Part shown: one piece after another, positions 10,946 through 22,254 of the stretch
Layout of the letters: every line of letters starts with the position of its first letter
How positions within the stretch are numbered: position 1 is the stretch's first letter
Source of the DNA: Phymorhynchus buccinoides
Lineage: Eukaryota; Mollusca; Gastropoda; Neogastropoda; Raphitomidae
DNA length: 64,000 bases
Assembly: GCA_017654935.2 (NCBI GenBank)
Contig: CM065695.1
Location: 37,233,188-37,297,187 of the forward strand
Direction: 5' to 3'
Position numbers and translations under genes: made by a program
The notes under the pieces: model-generated
Told to the model about the DNA's origin: nothing
The model's input: the letters and a program-made list of their open reading frames with translations, nothing else
Database searches by the model: none

Positions 10946-11714
10946 AATATAGAAAACGAATGAAGCGTATGTGCTCAATCTGCAGTAAGAAAGGCAAGAC
11001 TAGGAGAGAGAAAAAAACCGGAAAGAACCGAAAAAATGGAAGGGGGGTATTAATCCGCATCATTGCCCAGGCTGTTGCTTTTCGGCTAAAAAACACACAA
11101 TCGAAATGGGGTGTCTAAACTACAATATTGCCAGAGGGTTACAAAAACTTGGTCTTGCAGCAGCTGCCTTAATAAAATAAAAATAAAAATATTGCACAAA
11201 CATTCTTTTCCATTTCATGCAAAGAAAATAATGCTAGAAACTTGGCAAGCCACCACATGCTGACTTAACTACAAGTACAAGTACAACATGCACTAAAGTT
11301 GCTGGGTTTTTCCGTGCAACACAAACGCAATACAAAGGAAAAAGACTGACATTTCTATGTGATTATGACCGTAGAAAGTGCAGTGATCGCATTTACCGGT
11401 AATCATCAGTAAAATACTGATTGCAAAACCAAAATACTGAGAGAAAAAAGATGACCTGTCAGTCCCAGGGACTTGTTTAACCGAGGCTTTAAAATTGTTT
11501 TTTCACTGGGTTTTGCTTCCCTGGGACTGGTTTTGACACCGGTTGTTGGGGGGCATTGTCGCTGATGGGACTGGTTTTCCAAATTCCTGCGCGATCACTG
11601 AGTAAAAACTATAATGTTTGGGCTATTTTGTATTTTAGTTACACCCCCCCCCCCCCCTTAATAAACAGACTTTGAAGGTCGTAAACATGAGGGCGGGGGA
11701 AGGTGACTAAAGTA
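10946..11714. other. No recognised feature
   Basis: AT-rich, with a C run at 11643-11657. No gene or clear repeat. Confidence 0.5.
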
Positions 11715-11940
11715 CAAGATTGCAGAGCTTGAGATTGTTTTCAAACTTCATGGATTATACGACCCCTGCTTACAGAAAACGGTGGGTCAATTTCCAAAAT
11801 AATGGGCCAGTAATGTGTCACTGTAGTATCACACTTAAATTTTATTACAAACTTCATGGGTCAGATGACCCATGGGTGCACAAAATGAGGGGTCAAATAA
11901 ATCACCTTCAATATTGACCCCACCGACAATCTGAAGCTCT
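11715..11940. repeat. Diverged dispersed repeat
   Basis: GAGCTTGAGATTGTTTTCAA and ACTTCATGG...GACCC blocks occur here twice, in direct and inverted order, and again at about 32.60-32.69 kb (TTTGAAAACAATCTGAAGCT). No ends could be defined. Confidence 0.4.
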
Positions 11941-11989
11941 GACATTGCCGTTTTGTTTTTGTTTATAGGAGGGGGGCAGGGTGTGTGTG

Positions 11990-12016
11990 TGTGGGGGGGG
12001 GGGGGGGGGGGGGGGG
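11990..12016. repeat. Homopolymer G tract
   Basis: A G run preceded by a short TG tract. Confidence 0.93.
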
Positions 12017-12355
12017 GTTGGCCAACATTGATGACATCAGCAATCTCATTTGTTTTCATGACAAGCAACTGGCAGTGTTGCCTATACAGCATCTAGGCCT
12101 TTGTACTGCACGTCTTTATTTCAGCAAAGCGAAAATTGGAGCACGTCACTAGGCCTAAGGCCTAGTGTAGTAGCAAGCTTCTAAGGTTGCGAACGAGAAC
12201 CTCGCCATGCTTCTTTTTTTTCCCTTTTTTTTTGCACGAGCACTTGCACTGCAGCCGCCTACTCTCTCTGTCCCACCCCCCACCTCACATCTACAACACG
12301 TGTGCTATACCGTGTGCTAAAGTGTAACAGTCAAAAAGGAGGGCTATTTTTAACC

Positions 12356-12485
12356 TCGCGATGACTCACCGCTTCCCGATTTAGACCCGCGCGCGCCCGC
12401 GGCGGGCGAGAAGCTTTGGTTTAGTGAGTGAGAGGCCTGACCTGCCGAGGCCGGGTCACGGCTACTACCAGTACCAGGTCAATAC
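12356..12485. other. Small CpG-dense block
   Basis: The richest CpG cluster in the left half (GCGCGCGCCCGCGGCGGGCG at 12388), in an otherwise AT-rich setting, with a TGACTCA motif just upstream at 12363. It could be the promoter edge or first exon of an unseen gene. No open frame is convincing, so only the composition is recorded. Confidence 0.35.
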
Positions 12486-12504
12486 TACGCCGTCAGAGGC
12501 AAAC

Positions 12505-12810
12505 GGAAAATAGCACACACACACACGCACACGCACACAATATGCGCGCGCACGTGCGCATGATGTGGAAAATCGAGCTTGTACTGCAAGTGAGCCCTCG
12601 TCAAAAGCCAATCATAATTATTGGAACCAAAATACCGCGCAAGTGAATGTCAGCGAATCCATTCCATCGACGGACTATCCATTCACGTCAGCAAAACACA
12701 CAAGTCCAGACACACCCACACAATACAAACGCGCATACACACAGTGACACACACACACACACAGTGACACACGCACACAGACGCACGCGCGCGCACGCAC
12801 ACACAGTGGG
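12505..12810. repeat. (CA)n / (CG)-rich mosaic microsatellite
   Basis: Several short CA and CACG tracts separated by non-repetitive sequence. Confidence 0.8.
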
Positions 12811-13225
12811 GGTCTGGGGGCCGGCGTAGGTAAGCCTAAGGCCTCCTGAAGCTGAAGCTTTTTTTTTAAAATAAAATAATAAAGTGCCAAAACTTCCTAT
12901 AAATTGTACCTTAGAAAAACAAAACAGTAAGTAGCCTCTGAATTTATTTTCTCTCTCTTCTGGGTGTTTTTTTGGTGGGGGGGAGGGGGTTAGGAACCCA
13001 GGTAACCCCCTTCCCCTGGATCCGGCCCTGCAAATGCAGCCTTACTGCTTTTGTGGGCCTATCCCAGACTGGCTGTTCTAGTAGAAACTTATTGATCTCT
13101 CTCTCATGCGCATACACATAGTGACAAACACACACATACGCATGCGCGCACCCGCACACACACTTCCCCCCTTTTGTTCTATTTTTGTTTTTGTTGCATG
13201 CGTGTCCTCTAAATACAAAATACTC

Positions 13226-13380
13226 CTTTGCATGCATCATGTGGGGCCCGAGTTTCCCCGGCAGATCCGGGGGGGGGGGGGGGGGGGGGGACTTAACGGT
13301 CGTGCATGACACACTCTGCATGCATCATGTGGGGCCGGGTGTTCCCGGCTAAACCGGGGGCATCGAACGGTCGTGCACGG
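13226..13380. repeat. Local tandem duplication around a G run
   Basis: TGCATGCATCATGTGGGGCC, a CCCCGGC...CCGGGG hairpin and AACGGTCGTGCA occur in the same order at 13228-13310 and 13318-13378. The first copy carries a G tract of about 22. Confidence 0.8.
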
Positions 13381-13559
13381 CTTTTCACTCTTGTCTTTCC
13401 CCTCTACCCCCCCCCCCCCCCCCCCTCTCTATCTCTCTTATTTTTTACTTACTTCAATTTTTAATCTAATAAATATCCTTCTACATAGTAATAGATGGTA
13501 TCTACAAATACTCAAATTATTCCTGACTATCTTCGGCTCATCTTCTTTCTCCCCATAAT

Positions 13560-13740
13560 TGTCCTTTGCCGATCTACGATCGCAAAGGAGTATGAATTCG
13601 TTTCTTTGTTTTTTATGTTATCATTTCACTTTCTATCCTATCTTTGCTGTCATTTTCTTTCTTTTTTGTACTACCCCCTACAGTGCAGCAGAATCTTCAA
13701 CGTGATGAAGTTGGCTGCCTAAGGAGAAGAAGAAGAAGAC
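13560..13740 (+). repeat. Retroelement 3' end with (GAA)n tail
   Basis: Carries the CCTTTGC...GCAAAGG hairpin shared with 9290-9372 and ends AAGGAGAAGAAGAAGAAGAC. No coding region remains. Confidence 0.5.
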
Positions 13741-14139
13741 ACACACACACACACAACACACCTCCATAACATATTCAGTACAAACACAATCTATCATCAC
13801 CCGTGTCTCCTTCACCACCGCATCTCCTTCCTTATATTAGTATTCATGAGTATCTGTCTCCATCAAATCTATGTTTGTTTGGTTGCTACTACGGTTTGCT
13901 ATCAACAATAACGAATCCCGGACAAAAGCCCACTGGATCAAAGTCCACCTTGTTAGATCTGGAAAACGGACAAAACCCCGCTCAAGGGTGAACAGAAAAG
14001 ACAGACACAGATGGGGTATGGGGTGGGATGTACCTCTTTCTCTGTATCCGTCTCTGTCTCTCTCCATCTGCCTCGGTCTCTCTTTTCAACCAAAGGGAAA
14101 GAGATATAGAGGAGTAGGATATAGATCTCTCTCTCTTTG

Positions 14140-14335
14140 TATCCCTCTCTGTGTCTCTGCCTGTGTCTCTCCTGTGTCCTTGTTTCTCTTTCTAGTGCTC
14201 TCTCTCACTCTCTCTCTCTCTCTGCCTGCGTCTCTCCTGTGTCCTTGTTTCTCTTTCTAATGCTCTCTCTCTCTCTCTCTGCCTGTGTCTCTCCGCTGTG
14301 TCCTTGTTTCTCTTTCTAATGCTCTCACCCCCCTC
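14140..14335. repeat. CT-rich tandem repeat, about 65-bp unit
   Basis: GTCTCTCCTGTGTCCTTGTT followed by TCTCTTTCTA...TGCTCTC recurs at about 14164, 14229 and 14288. Flanking DNA from 14340 to 14490 is lower-grade CT-rich. Confidence 0.85.
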
Positions 14336-14529
14336 CCCCCCGTTTCTCTCTCTCTCTCCCTTTCCCCGTTTTTCTCTCCCTCCTCCTCTTTCCCCCATTT
14401 CTCTCTCTCTCTCTTTCACCGTTTTTCTCTCTCTCTTTCACCGTTTTTCTCTCTCTCTCTTGTTCCCGGTCTCTCTCTCTCTCTCTCTGCTACTGTTGTT
14501 GTTTCTGTTGACGATCTTTCTGTGTCTCA

Positions 14530-14645
14530 ACGTTCGATTATAGTATTAGTTACATGTTGCATGCTTAGAACCAAGGACAGAATGGAAGACTAGGCCCAGC
14601 CTAAATTTTTAACCTTGTAAAATAAAGTATTTGAAGTCTGAAGTC
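14530..14645 (+). repeat. LINE 3'UTR tail, copy 1
   Basis: AACCAAGGACAGAATGGAAG ... AGGCCCAGCCTAAA ... AATAAAGTATTTGAAGTCTGAAGT. The order ggacag, ggcc-cctaaa, AATAAAGT matches 14725-14805, so both are 3' ends of one LINE family. Confidence 0.6.
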
Positions 14646-14699
14646 TCTCTCTCTTTCTCTCTCTCTCTTTCTCTCTAAATCGCTATGTATGCCCATATC

Positions 14700-14805
14700 T
14701 ATTGCCTGATTGTTTTGTCTTAGTCTTGTTTACGTCCCAAGGACAGGTTGCAAGAATAGGCTTGGCCTAAAGTCTCCGTAATAAAGTTTTTCAAGTTCAA
14801 GTTCT
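14700..14805 (+). repeat. LINE 3'UTR tail, copy 2
   Basis: CCCAAGGACAGGTTGCAAGA ... GGCTTGGCCTAAA ... AATAAAGTTTTTCAAGTTCAAG. Separated from the first copy by a short CT tract. Confidence 0.65.
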
Positions 14806-14994
14806 CTTTCCGTCTGACTCTTTGTCTACCTGCTTCTCTCTGTCTCCCTCTCTCACCATGCGGCATGTCTCTCTCCTTTCAGCCTGGAATACTGGATGGT
14901 AATAGGCCTTAGGCCATGTCAGAGAGAGGCAAAGAGAGAGAGGCCGAGGAGAGACAGACACAGAGAGACAGAGACAAAGACACGTAGAGATGTT

Positions 14995-15026
14995 GGAGAG
15001 AGAGACAGAGAGAGAGAGACAGCGAC

Positions 15027-15065
<39 letters not shown>

Positions 15066-15073
15066 AGAGAGAG

Positions 15074-15134
<61 letters not shown>

Positions 15135-15265
15135 TGAGAGTGAGATAGTGAGAGTGACTTAGAGAGATAGAAAAAAACACTGAGACTGAGGCGGACACAG
15201 AGAGACTGGAAAAAGAAACAGAGAGACAGACTCACTCACACAGAGACACACAGAAAGAGACACAC

Positions 15266-15352
<87 letters not shown>
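14995..15352. repeat. (GA)n microsatellites
   Basis: Two long GA tracts (about 15000-15131 and 15281-15350) joined by GACACAGAGAGA-type degenerate sequence. Confidence 0.97.
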
Positions 15353-15628
15353 TAACACACAAAAGAAAAAGTAATATTTGTCTGTCCCTTTGGCTGAGAA
15401 ATACATTCGTGTAGACCTGTTGTTCACCCATGAGTGGGCTTTTGTCCGGTGGGCTTATATATAATATGCCTGTTGGGCTTTTGTCCGCGCACCACGATAA
15501 CACTAACAGTACAGCAAAGCGGGCAGGCAGGTTTGTAAACGAAGTTTCAAAAGCCAGAGTAGTACGAGGAGACAATAATACTTCCGCCTCCGCACCCCTG
15601 ACTGGCAGGGTGCCCAAGCCAAACTGCA

Positions 15629-16112
15629 GCCTGCTATTTTCGTGGAAAAGCGGGGCATAAAACCTGAGGACAATGCTGAAACCAGACAGAAAAGCAGCAC
15701 ACACCGCTGCGCCATTTTTGTTGGGCTCACTCGTGTTAACGAACACGAAGCCTGCTATCTTCGTGGAAAAGCGGGGCATAAAACCTGAGGACAATGCTGA
15801 AACCAGACAGAAAAGCAGCACACACCGCTGCGCCATTTTTTTTGGGCTCACTCGTGTTAACGAACACGAAGCCTGCTATCTTCGTGGAAAAGCGTGGCAT
15901 AAAACCAGAGGACAATGCTGAAACCAGACAGAAAAGCAGCACACACCGCTGCGCCATTTTATTTTGGCTCACTCGTGTTAACGAACATGAAGCCTATTAT
16001 TTTCGTGGAAAAGCGGGGCATAAAACCCGAGGACAATGCTGAAACCAGACAGAAAAGCAGCACATACCGCTGCGCCATTTTTTTGGGCTCACTTGTATTA
16101 ACGAACACGAAG
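15629..16112. repeat. 121-bp tandem repeat, four copies
   Basis: Copies start at 15629, 15750, 15871 and 15992, exactly 121 bp each time, from GCCTGCTAT to GTTAACGAACACGAA. Because 121 is not a multiple of three, the long frames on both strands shift frame from copy to copy, so the array is not coding. Copies differ by only a few substitutions, so amplification is recent. Confidence 0.97.
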
Positions 16113-16384
16113 TGAGTCGATAGTATGAGTGTGTGTGTGTGCGTGTGTGTGTGTATGCGTGTGCGTGCGTAGTGTGCGTGTGCGTGCGCGTGTGTGTGTG
16201 TGTTGCGTCCGTGGTGCAATCTCTAAACTTTAACGTTGGCATTTCCTCGAGAAATAGAAGGCATACATTGTTCAAACTTTGCACACATATAGATGTCTAT
16301 GCAAGCTTTCAAACAATAATGATTTGAATAATTAAATACTTAAAAAAACACTGTAAACAGATAACAAACAGACAACATTTTAGA

Positions 16385-16500
16385 TTAGTGGGTTAGAGTA
16401 TTCAACAGACACATGAGTTAAACTCATGAACACTAAAAGCCTTGATAGCTCTATCACGCCAATGGTTCCGGGTCTGATTCTCGGCACGGGTACTTTTTTG
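16385..16500 (+). repeat. Possible tRNA-derived SINE remnant
   Basis: GGTTCCGGGTCTGATTCTCG followed by GCACGGGTAC resembles a decayed B box and T-stem region, with TAGCTCTATCACGCC just upstream. No complete cloverleaf can be drawn, so it is not a functional tRNA. Confidence 0.3.
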
Positions 16501-16693
16501 TTTGTTTTGTTTTTGTTTTTAGTTGTATCCATTAATGATAGTTTCATTTGTACTTTAAAATTTCATTGGCAATCTTGTACTTTAGACACCCCCCTCAATC
16601 TTTGTTTGTTGTTGTCCCACATGCTCCTGTTCGAGTGAGCCTTGAAGGCTTTGCCACTTGGTGGGTTTTTTTGCAGTCAAACAAGTTTGTTAT

Positions 16694-16847
16694 GGTCTGT
16701 ATACACGTTAACACTATTCACAAGATATTTATATTTCCCCATAGCAACACAGTGATCTGTAAGTTATTTATTAAGAGTGGGCTATCACTGTCTTGCCATG
16801 GGGAAATAGAACTATCTTGTGAATAATGTTAACGTGTACACACATAC
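16694..16847. mobile_element. Foldback element, about 155 bp
   Basis: The left arm (GTATACACGTTAACACTATT then CACAAGATA...TTTCCCCAT) is inverted in the right arm (ATGGGGAAATA...TATCTTGTGAATAATG then TTAACGTGTACAC). The arms are about 60 bp around a 35-bp centre. No target duplication is obvious. Confidence 0.75.
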
Positions 16848-17151
16848 CTTTACCAAACCCTGCTAGTGTGCGAGCACCCAACAAAGACGAAGCCTTTTCA
16901 CACGCAGTTTTCTCTACCTAAATAATACGAAAGTTCTTATCTAGTGTATATATATGTACACATCTAATAAACAAAAACCATCAAAATCCATGCCTATTGT
17001 AAGAACCAGAATGCTAACTGCACATGTCATAGAAAAATATGAAGAACAGAAAATATAGAAAAACATTTATTTTCTGTATTACACCCACCCCAAGCTTCGG
17101 AAGTCTGGCGTGCCTAAAACATTGGCATAGACACACACACACACACACACC

Positions 17152-17310
17152 CCTGTGGGGATACCGGGGGATCTTCCGTACAAATAGTTCCCCCACCTTC
17201 TGGAAGTTCTGTGCTTGTAACTTCCTCTAATCTGTCTCTCTCTTTGACTGTCTTTTTCCTCGCTTTGTGTCATCTACTATATTTCTGACTTTTGGCCCAT
17301 TCTCCAGCCT
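17152..17310 (+). mobile_element. Foldback/TATA family H, fragment
   Basis: CCCCTGTGGGGATACCGGGG, AAATAGTTCCCCCACC, TTCTGTGCTTGTAACTTCCT and CATCTACTAT match the family at 50.3, 54.9 and 58.3 kb in the same order. Only the central and one arm portion is present. The 3' arm end is lost. Confidence 0.7.
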
Positions 17311-18000
17311 TTTTTTCCAAAAAAATCTTCCATATAGTTTTCTCCTTTGAGCTCCTCTGAAATCGGAATGTGTCGGCTGAATGCAGCGAGGACTCCAGTG
17401 AAAACTGGAAACGGACACATACGTGCCCATTGTGGCCTTATGGCCCGGGAACGCAGACGAAGAAGAGTTTGGCTTTAAGCATCTTTCAATCTCTTTAAAT
17501 GTGGACAATCATGACTTGTTCATGCAACCGTGAATGGTTAGATTGTATAGGCGGCTTTCGAGGAAAGATATCTTTTTTCTGTTTTTGATTCGACCTATAA
17601 ACTTATTTGACTCATTTGACTGGACAAAATGTGTGGTGCTGCAAAAAATAAATAGCATGTATCTTAAAAAACAAAACAAAAAAACAACATAGGCATAGAT
17701 AACAGACATAAAACATAGATTTCATTTTTTTTATACAAAGAAGAAATGAACAGATAAAAAAGTGGTGATGCGTGTGTGTGTGTGCGTGCGTGTGTATATT
17801 CAATTCAACTCTGTTAATGGCAGTAGCTTACATAGCTCTTATGTTCAGGAAGTCTGATTGAAATGGTGAAACTTGAAAATGAATGACAACAAAACAAAAG
17901 AGTCACATCAACGTTTTCGCGTTAAGAAACATAAATTTAGTAGCAAACTTAGCCAATAATATCTATTTCCTATACACAAGTGAATGGTTGTGTGCATAGT
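17311..18000. other. No recognised feature
   Basis: No gene or clear repeat besides a short TG tract at 17770-17795. Confidence 0.5.
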
Positions 18001-18029
18001 GTGTCGTGTGACTGTGTGTACGCGTGCGT

Positions 18030-18062
18030 GTGCACCCGTGCATGCACATATATTATATGTGA

Positions 18063-18102
<40 letters not shown>

Positions 18103-18460
18103 CTCTGTGTGTGTGTGTGTCTGTGTGTGTGCGTGTGTGCGTGTGTGCGCATGTGCATGCACATATATGTGAATGCTTGTGTGTGTGTGTGTGTTTGTCT
18201 GTGCGTGTGTGTCTGTGTGTGTGAGTGCGCAGGTATAAGTACAACCATTTCAGCAACCATATTGATTTCATGTCTGCCACCACTTGCTGACTTGTGTGTG
18301 TGTGTGCATTCATGCATGCCTATGCATGTACATGCACATATATGTGAATGCTTGTCTGTGCATGTGTGTCTGTGTTTGTGAGCGCGCAGGTATAAGTACA
18401 ACCATTATCAGCGACCATATTGATCTCATGTGTCTGCCGCCACTTGCTGACTCACGGCTC
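18030..18460. repeat. (TG)n with duplicated 160-bp flank
   Basis: ATGCACATATATGTGAATG precedes TG tracts at about 18158 and 18334. GCGCAGGTATAAGTACAACC followed by ATATTGAT and CCACTTGCTGACT occurs at about 18227-18292 and 18384-18451. This is a tandem duplication of a unit that includes its microsatellite. Confidence 0.85.
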
Positions 18461-18609
18461 ATTCACCATCACGCATCATTTGAGCTAATTTCATGCGGCC
18501 TTGGAAAACGAAAGCATTTGCACCCATTTCTGCTCTAACACAGGAGGCCATTTCAATACAGTAATACGGCACACACTGTACTTCAAAGGCAGGAGAGAGC
18601 ACAAAGCGA

Positions 18610-18810
18610 ACATCTACATCATGATACAAGCTCTATCTCACAAACATCCATATCATGAGTTCGAACCTGGGTACAGGGGATTTTTCCTCTCACTCTGCAC
18701 TAGGCCTTATGGTCTGAACGTGGAGTCTTTCGATAAACCGAGGTCCCGTGTGCCCAAGCACTTAGCATACGTTAAACCTAGTGGCAACGAAAATGTTGTC
18801 CCCCCCCCCC
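18610..18810 (+). mobile_element. tRNA-type SINE remnant with one minisatellite unit
   Basis: GAGTTCGAACCTGGG is a good B-box/T-loop match. AGCATACGTTAAACC...GGCAACGAAAATGTTGTCC downstream resembles the body of tRNA SINEs I recall from molluscs. Immediately upstream (18615-18655) is a single unit of the 34-bp minisatellite that fills 19381-20770. A C run ends the element. Confidence 0.5.
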
Positions 18811-18951
18811 CTTTTCCTTCTTCATCAGTCACACAAAAATCGCATGCCAATTATTATTTTTAAATTGGGTGGCGCGCCTCTGGCTGCGACGCACTTTCCT
18901 GGTGGGAGCAACCCGAATTTCACAGAGACGCCTCAGTGACTATAAAGTACC

Positions 18952-19363
18952 GGTAAAGGTAAAGATGTGCCACCCCCCATGCATTTCTCGGTTAATTGTA
19001 TTTTTGCGTTTTTGCCTTTCTTACCATACATAAAGCTGTATTTTAGGAACATTTTTAGCTAATTACCTTTTTGGAATACTAACCCTAACCCTAACCCTAC
19101 CCCTAAACCTAACCCTACCCCCCACTATGTACTGCAGTACACCGCGATTTGTCACAGTTGTGGTTCGTTGCGTTTTTCCGTCTTATACGGTGGGGGGTAG
19201 GGTTAGGGTTAGGGCTAGGGTTAGGGTTAGGGTTAGTATTCCAAAAAGGTTATTAGCTAAAAATGTTCCTAAAATACAGCTTTATGTATGGTAAGAAAGG
19301 CAATAACGGAAAAATACAATTAACCGAGATAGGTAGGGGGGGTGGCACATCTTGACCTTTACC
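18952..19363. mobile_element. Palindromic element carrying telomere-like repeats
   Basis: A 412-bp element with two arms of about 175 bp inverted around a 60-bp centre. Ends are GGTAAAGGTAAAGATGTGCC and its inverse GGCACATCTTGACCTTTACC. The exact 8-bp duplication AAAGTACC lies at 18944-18951 and 19364-19371. Inside each arm, next to the centre, are CCCTAA repeats (left, 19079-19125) and TTAGGG repeats (right, 19195-19238), so the telomere-like units point at each other. No coding sequence. An 8-bp duplication would fit hAT or P-type transposases. Confidence 0.9.
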
Positions 19364-19380
19364 AAAGTACCTAATACCTA

Positions 19381-20770
19381 TCATGATACAAGCTCCATCT
19401 CACAAACATATCATAATACAAGTTCTATCTCACAAACATCCACATCATGATACAAGTTCTATCTCACAAACATCCATATCATGATACAAGCTCTCACAAA
19501 CATCCACATCATGATACAAGCTCTCACAAACATCCACATCATGATACAAGCTCTCACAAACATCCACATCATGATACAAGCTCTATCTCACAAACATCCA
19601 CATCATGATACAAGCTCTCACAAACATCCATATCATGATACAAGCTCTATCTCACAAACATCCACATCATGATACAAGCTCTCACAAACATCCACATCAT
19701 GATACAAGCTCTCACAAACATCCATATCATGATACAAGCTCTCAGTCTCACAAACATCCACATCATGATACAAGCTCTATCTCACAAACATCCATATCAT
19801 GATACAAGCTCTATCTCACAAACATCCACATCATGATACAAGCTCCACCTCACAAACATCCATATCATGATACAAGCTCTATCTCACAAACATCCATATC
19901 ATGATACAAGCTCTATCTCACAAACATCCATATCATGATACAAGCTCTATCTCACAAACATCCACATCATGATACAAGCTCCACCTCACAAACATCCACA
20001 TCATGATACAAGCTCCACCTCACAAACATCCATATCATGATACAAGCTCCACCTCACAAACATCCATATCATGATACAAGCTCTATCTCACAAACATCCA
20101 TATCATGATACAAGCTCTATCTCACAAACATCCATATCATGATACAAGCTCTATCTCACAAACATCCATATCATGATACAAGCTCTATCTCACAAACATC
20201 CATATCATGATACAAGCTCTATCTCACAAACATCCATATCATGATACAAGCTCACATCTCACAAACATCCATATCATGATACAAGCTCACATCACAAACA
20301 TCCATATCATGATACAAGCTCATCTCACAAACATCCATATCATGATACAAGCTCTATCTCACAAACATCCATATCATGATACAAGCTCTATCTCACAAAC
20401 ATCCATATCATGATACAAGCTATCTCACAAACATCCATATCATCACAAACATCACAAACATCCATATCATGATACAGCTCACCTCACAAACATCTATCTC
20501 ACAAACATCCATATCATGATACAAGCTCACCTCACAAACATCCATATCATGATACAAGCTCACCTCACAAACATCCATATCATGATACAAGCTCTCACAA
20601 ACATCCATATCATGATACAAGCTCACATCACAAACATCCATATCATGATACAAGCTCACCTCACAAACATCCATATCATGATACAAGCTCTATCTCACAA
20701 ACATCCATATCATGATACAAGCTCTATCTCACAAACATCCATATCATAATACAAGCTCTACCTCACTATC
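19381..20770. repeat. 34-bp minisatellite, about 1.4 kb
   Basis: More than 40 units of ATCATGATACAAGCTCTATC followed by TCACAAACATCCAT. Unit length varies (28, 31, 34 bp) by loss of CTAT or ATCTC segments; the second base of CATAT/CACAT also varies. Each unit contains the palindrome TCATGA. The many short frames reading MIQAL...NIHI are by-products. Confidence 0.98.
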
Positions 20771-21482
20771 TGTATCAGGTACGTTGAAGGAGCCTATAAA
20801 GGCTATTTACTCAACAGAAAAACAAATGCACAACCTTTTTTGGGGGGTGGCAAAGCTTTTTTTTTCCTTCTTTTTTGAGGTGGTGGGGTGGTGGGTGGGT
20901 GGGTGGCCAAATACGGCAAAATTTGAAATTGCAATTAAAAAAAACCACATTGAGCTCGGTCAAGGGTCCGTGACTATTCACTGTGTCTGTACATGTGATG
21001 CAAGTGAAACTGACCCATGACCAATATTAAAATGATACGGCTGTGCCCAATGGAAGCTCTTTTTTTTTTTTAATCCTCAAAGTAAAACTACACTGGTCAG
21101 TAAGAGCAAGAGTACAACTTTCCCTAAGCACCCCACCCCCCCTCCACACACACACTTTACTTCTTCTCTAACTTCCTCTTAGCAACCCCCCCCCCCCCCC
21201 ACACACACACACACACACACACACACAACCAGACATATACTTTGAATAGCTAGGCCTAAACCATGAAAGTACAACTACAAGTCTCACGTTGGGCCCAGTC
21301 TTCTAAATTCACGCTTTAACCCAAACATTTCCATTCCAACATATCTTACCTTTTCCAACAACAACAAATACTTACTGTACTAAGATAAACCCAAAACAAA
21401 AGACTACAAACTGAACTGGTAGCACGTAATTGGGCTCATGGGAATAAGGTAAACATTTTTGTTATGAAATAAATGATGGTTG
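20771..21482. other. No gene; (C)n(AC)n tract at 21187-21228
   Basis: Past the minisatellite edge there is only a G-rich patch near 20880 and a C/AC microsatellite. Confidence 0.55.
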
Positions 21483-21484
<2 letters not shown>

Positions 21485-21519
<35 letters not shown>

Positions 21520-21521
21520 AA
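21485..21521. repeat. (GAT)n microsatellite
   Basis: About twelve GAT triplets. Confidence 0.95.
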
Positions 21522-21566
21522 TGGTAATGAGGATGATCATTTTACATGCGCTAATACAACATTAAC

Positions 21567-21774
21567 CAGTGATGCCATAGACCATTGACCTATTAAAATT
21601 GAAAATGTCATATTGTGTTCTCCCCTGTCAGCACAACAAATGTCTGATTACATTTTTAACACTGGCACGCTTTGTTTTATCGATTTCTGCAAGAGCCAGG
21701 ACATTGTCCTATTTTGATTTCTCTTGTCTCAGGACAATTTGTCCTATCATTTTCCGACCCTCGGTATATCACTG
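21567..21774 (+). mobile_element. MITE family C (CAGTGATG ends), copy 1
   Basis: Ends CAGTGATGCCATAG and CCTCGGTATATCACTG, with the exact 6-bp duplication ATTAAC at 21561-21566 and 21775-21780. The interior (CCATTGACCTATTAAAA, TGTGTTCTCCCCTGTCAG, CAAGAGCCAGGACATTGTCC) matches 26446-26668 and 61938-62158. Non-coding. Confidence 0.88.
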
Positions 21775-22254
21775 ATTAACCTGACATTTTACTGAAACTA
21801 TCATACACTGCATTAACATTTGGTCATGTTTTCATTCAAACACACTCAGCATTCACTTGGCTCATGGGATTTACCCTCAATTTTAATCTAATGGTTTTTT
21901 TAAGGATCTTTAATCACACATTGCAACTGTGTAAAAAATATTTTAAAAAAGATTAAAAGTAAATATATGAAGTGGGTAAATTATTATCAAGAATCAGGGC
22001 AAAACATTACACTTACAATTTGAGATTTGACTTTTAAGTTTTCAGAACAAACTATCACAATTACTAGTGAATGCAACAGAATCTATTTTAGGTAAGTGAG
22101 GGTGGTGGGGCTGGGGGATATAATGGGAATGGGGGTGGGGTGGTGGGACATAATTGGGTACTGTGCATCATGATGCAACAACAGGTACAAAGAATCCTCT
22201 GAGGAGTAGCCTTAAAAACCCCAAGTAGGAACCAACCAACAAGGTTAACATCTG

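Noticed and set aside
12565..12600. Last exon of Gs alpha (expected ending near RQYELL)
   Set aside because: The minus strand has a chance match to part of the codons only; the frame does not give the conserved residues.
15159..15851. Long minus-strand open frame of about 230 codons
   Set aside because: It runs through a (GA)n tract and two copies of the 121-bp repeat; the frame changes from copy to copy and the composition is Ser/Leu from CT repeats.
19079..19240. Chromosome end or fusion point (telomere repeats head to head)
   Set aside because: The repeats are inside a 412-bp element with inverted ends and an 8-bp target duplication, so transposition explains them better.
19381..20770. 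CRISPR-like array
   Set aside because: Units are tandem without unique spacers, vary from 28 to 34 bp, and the surroundings are animal DNA with no cas genes.
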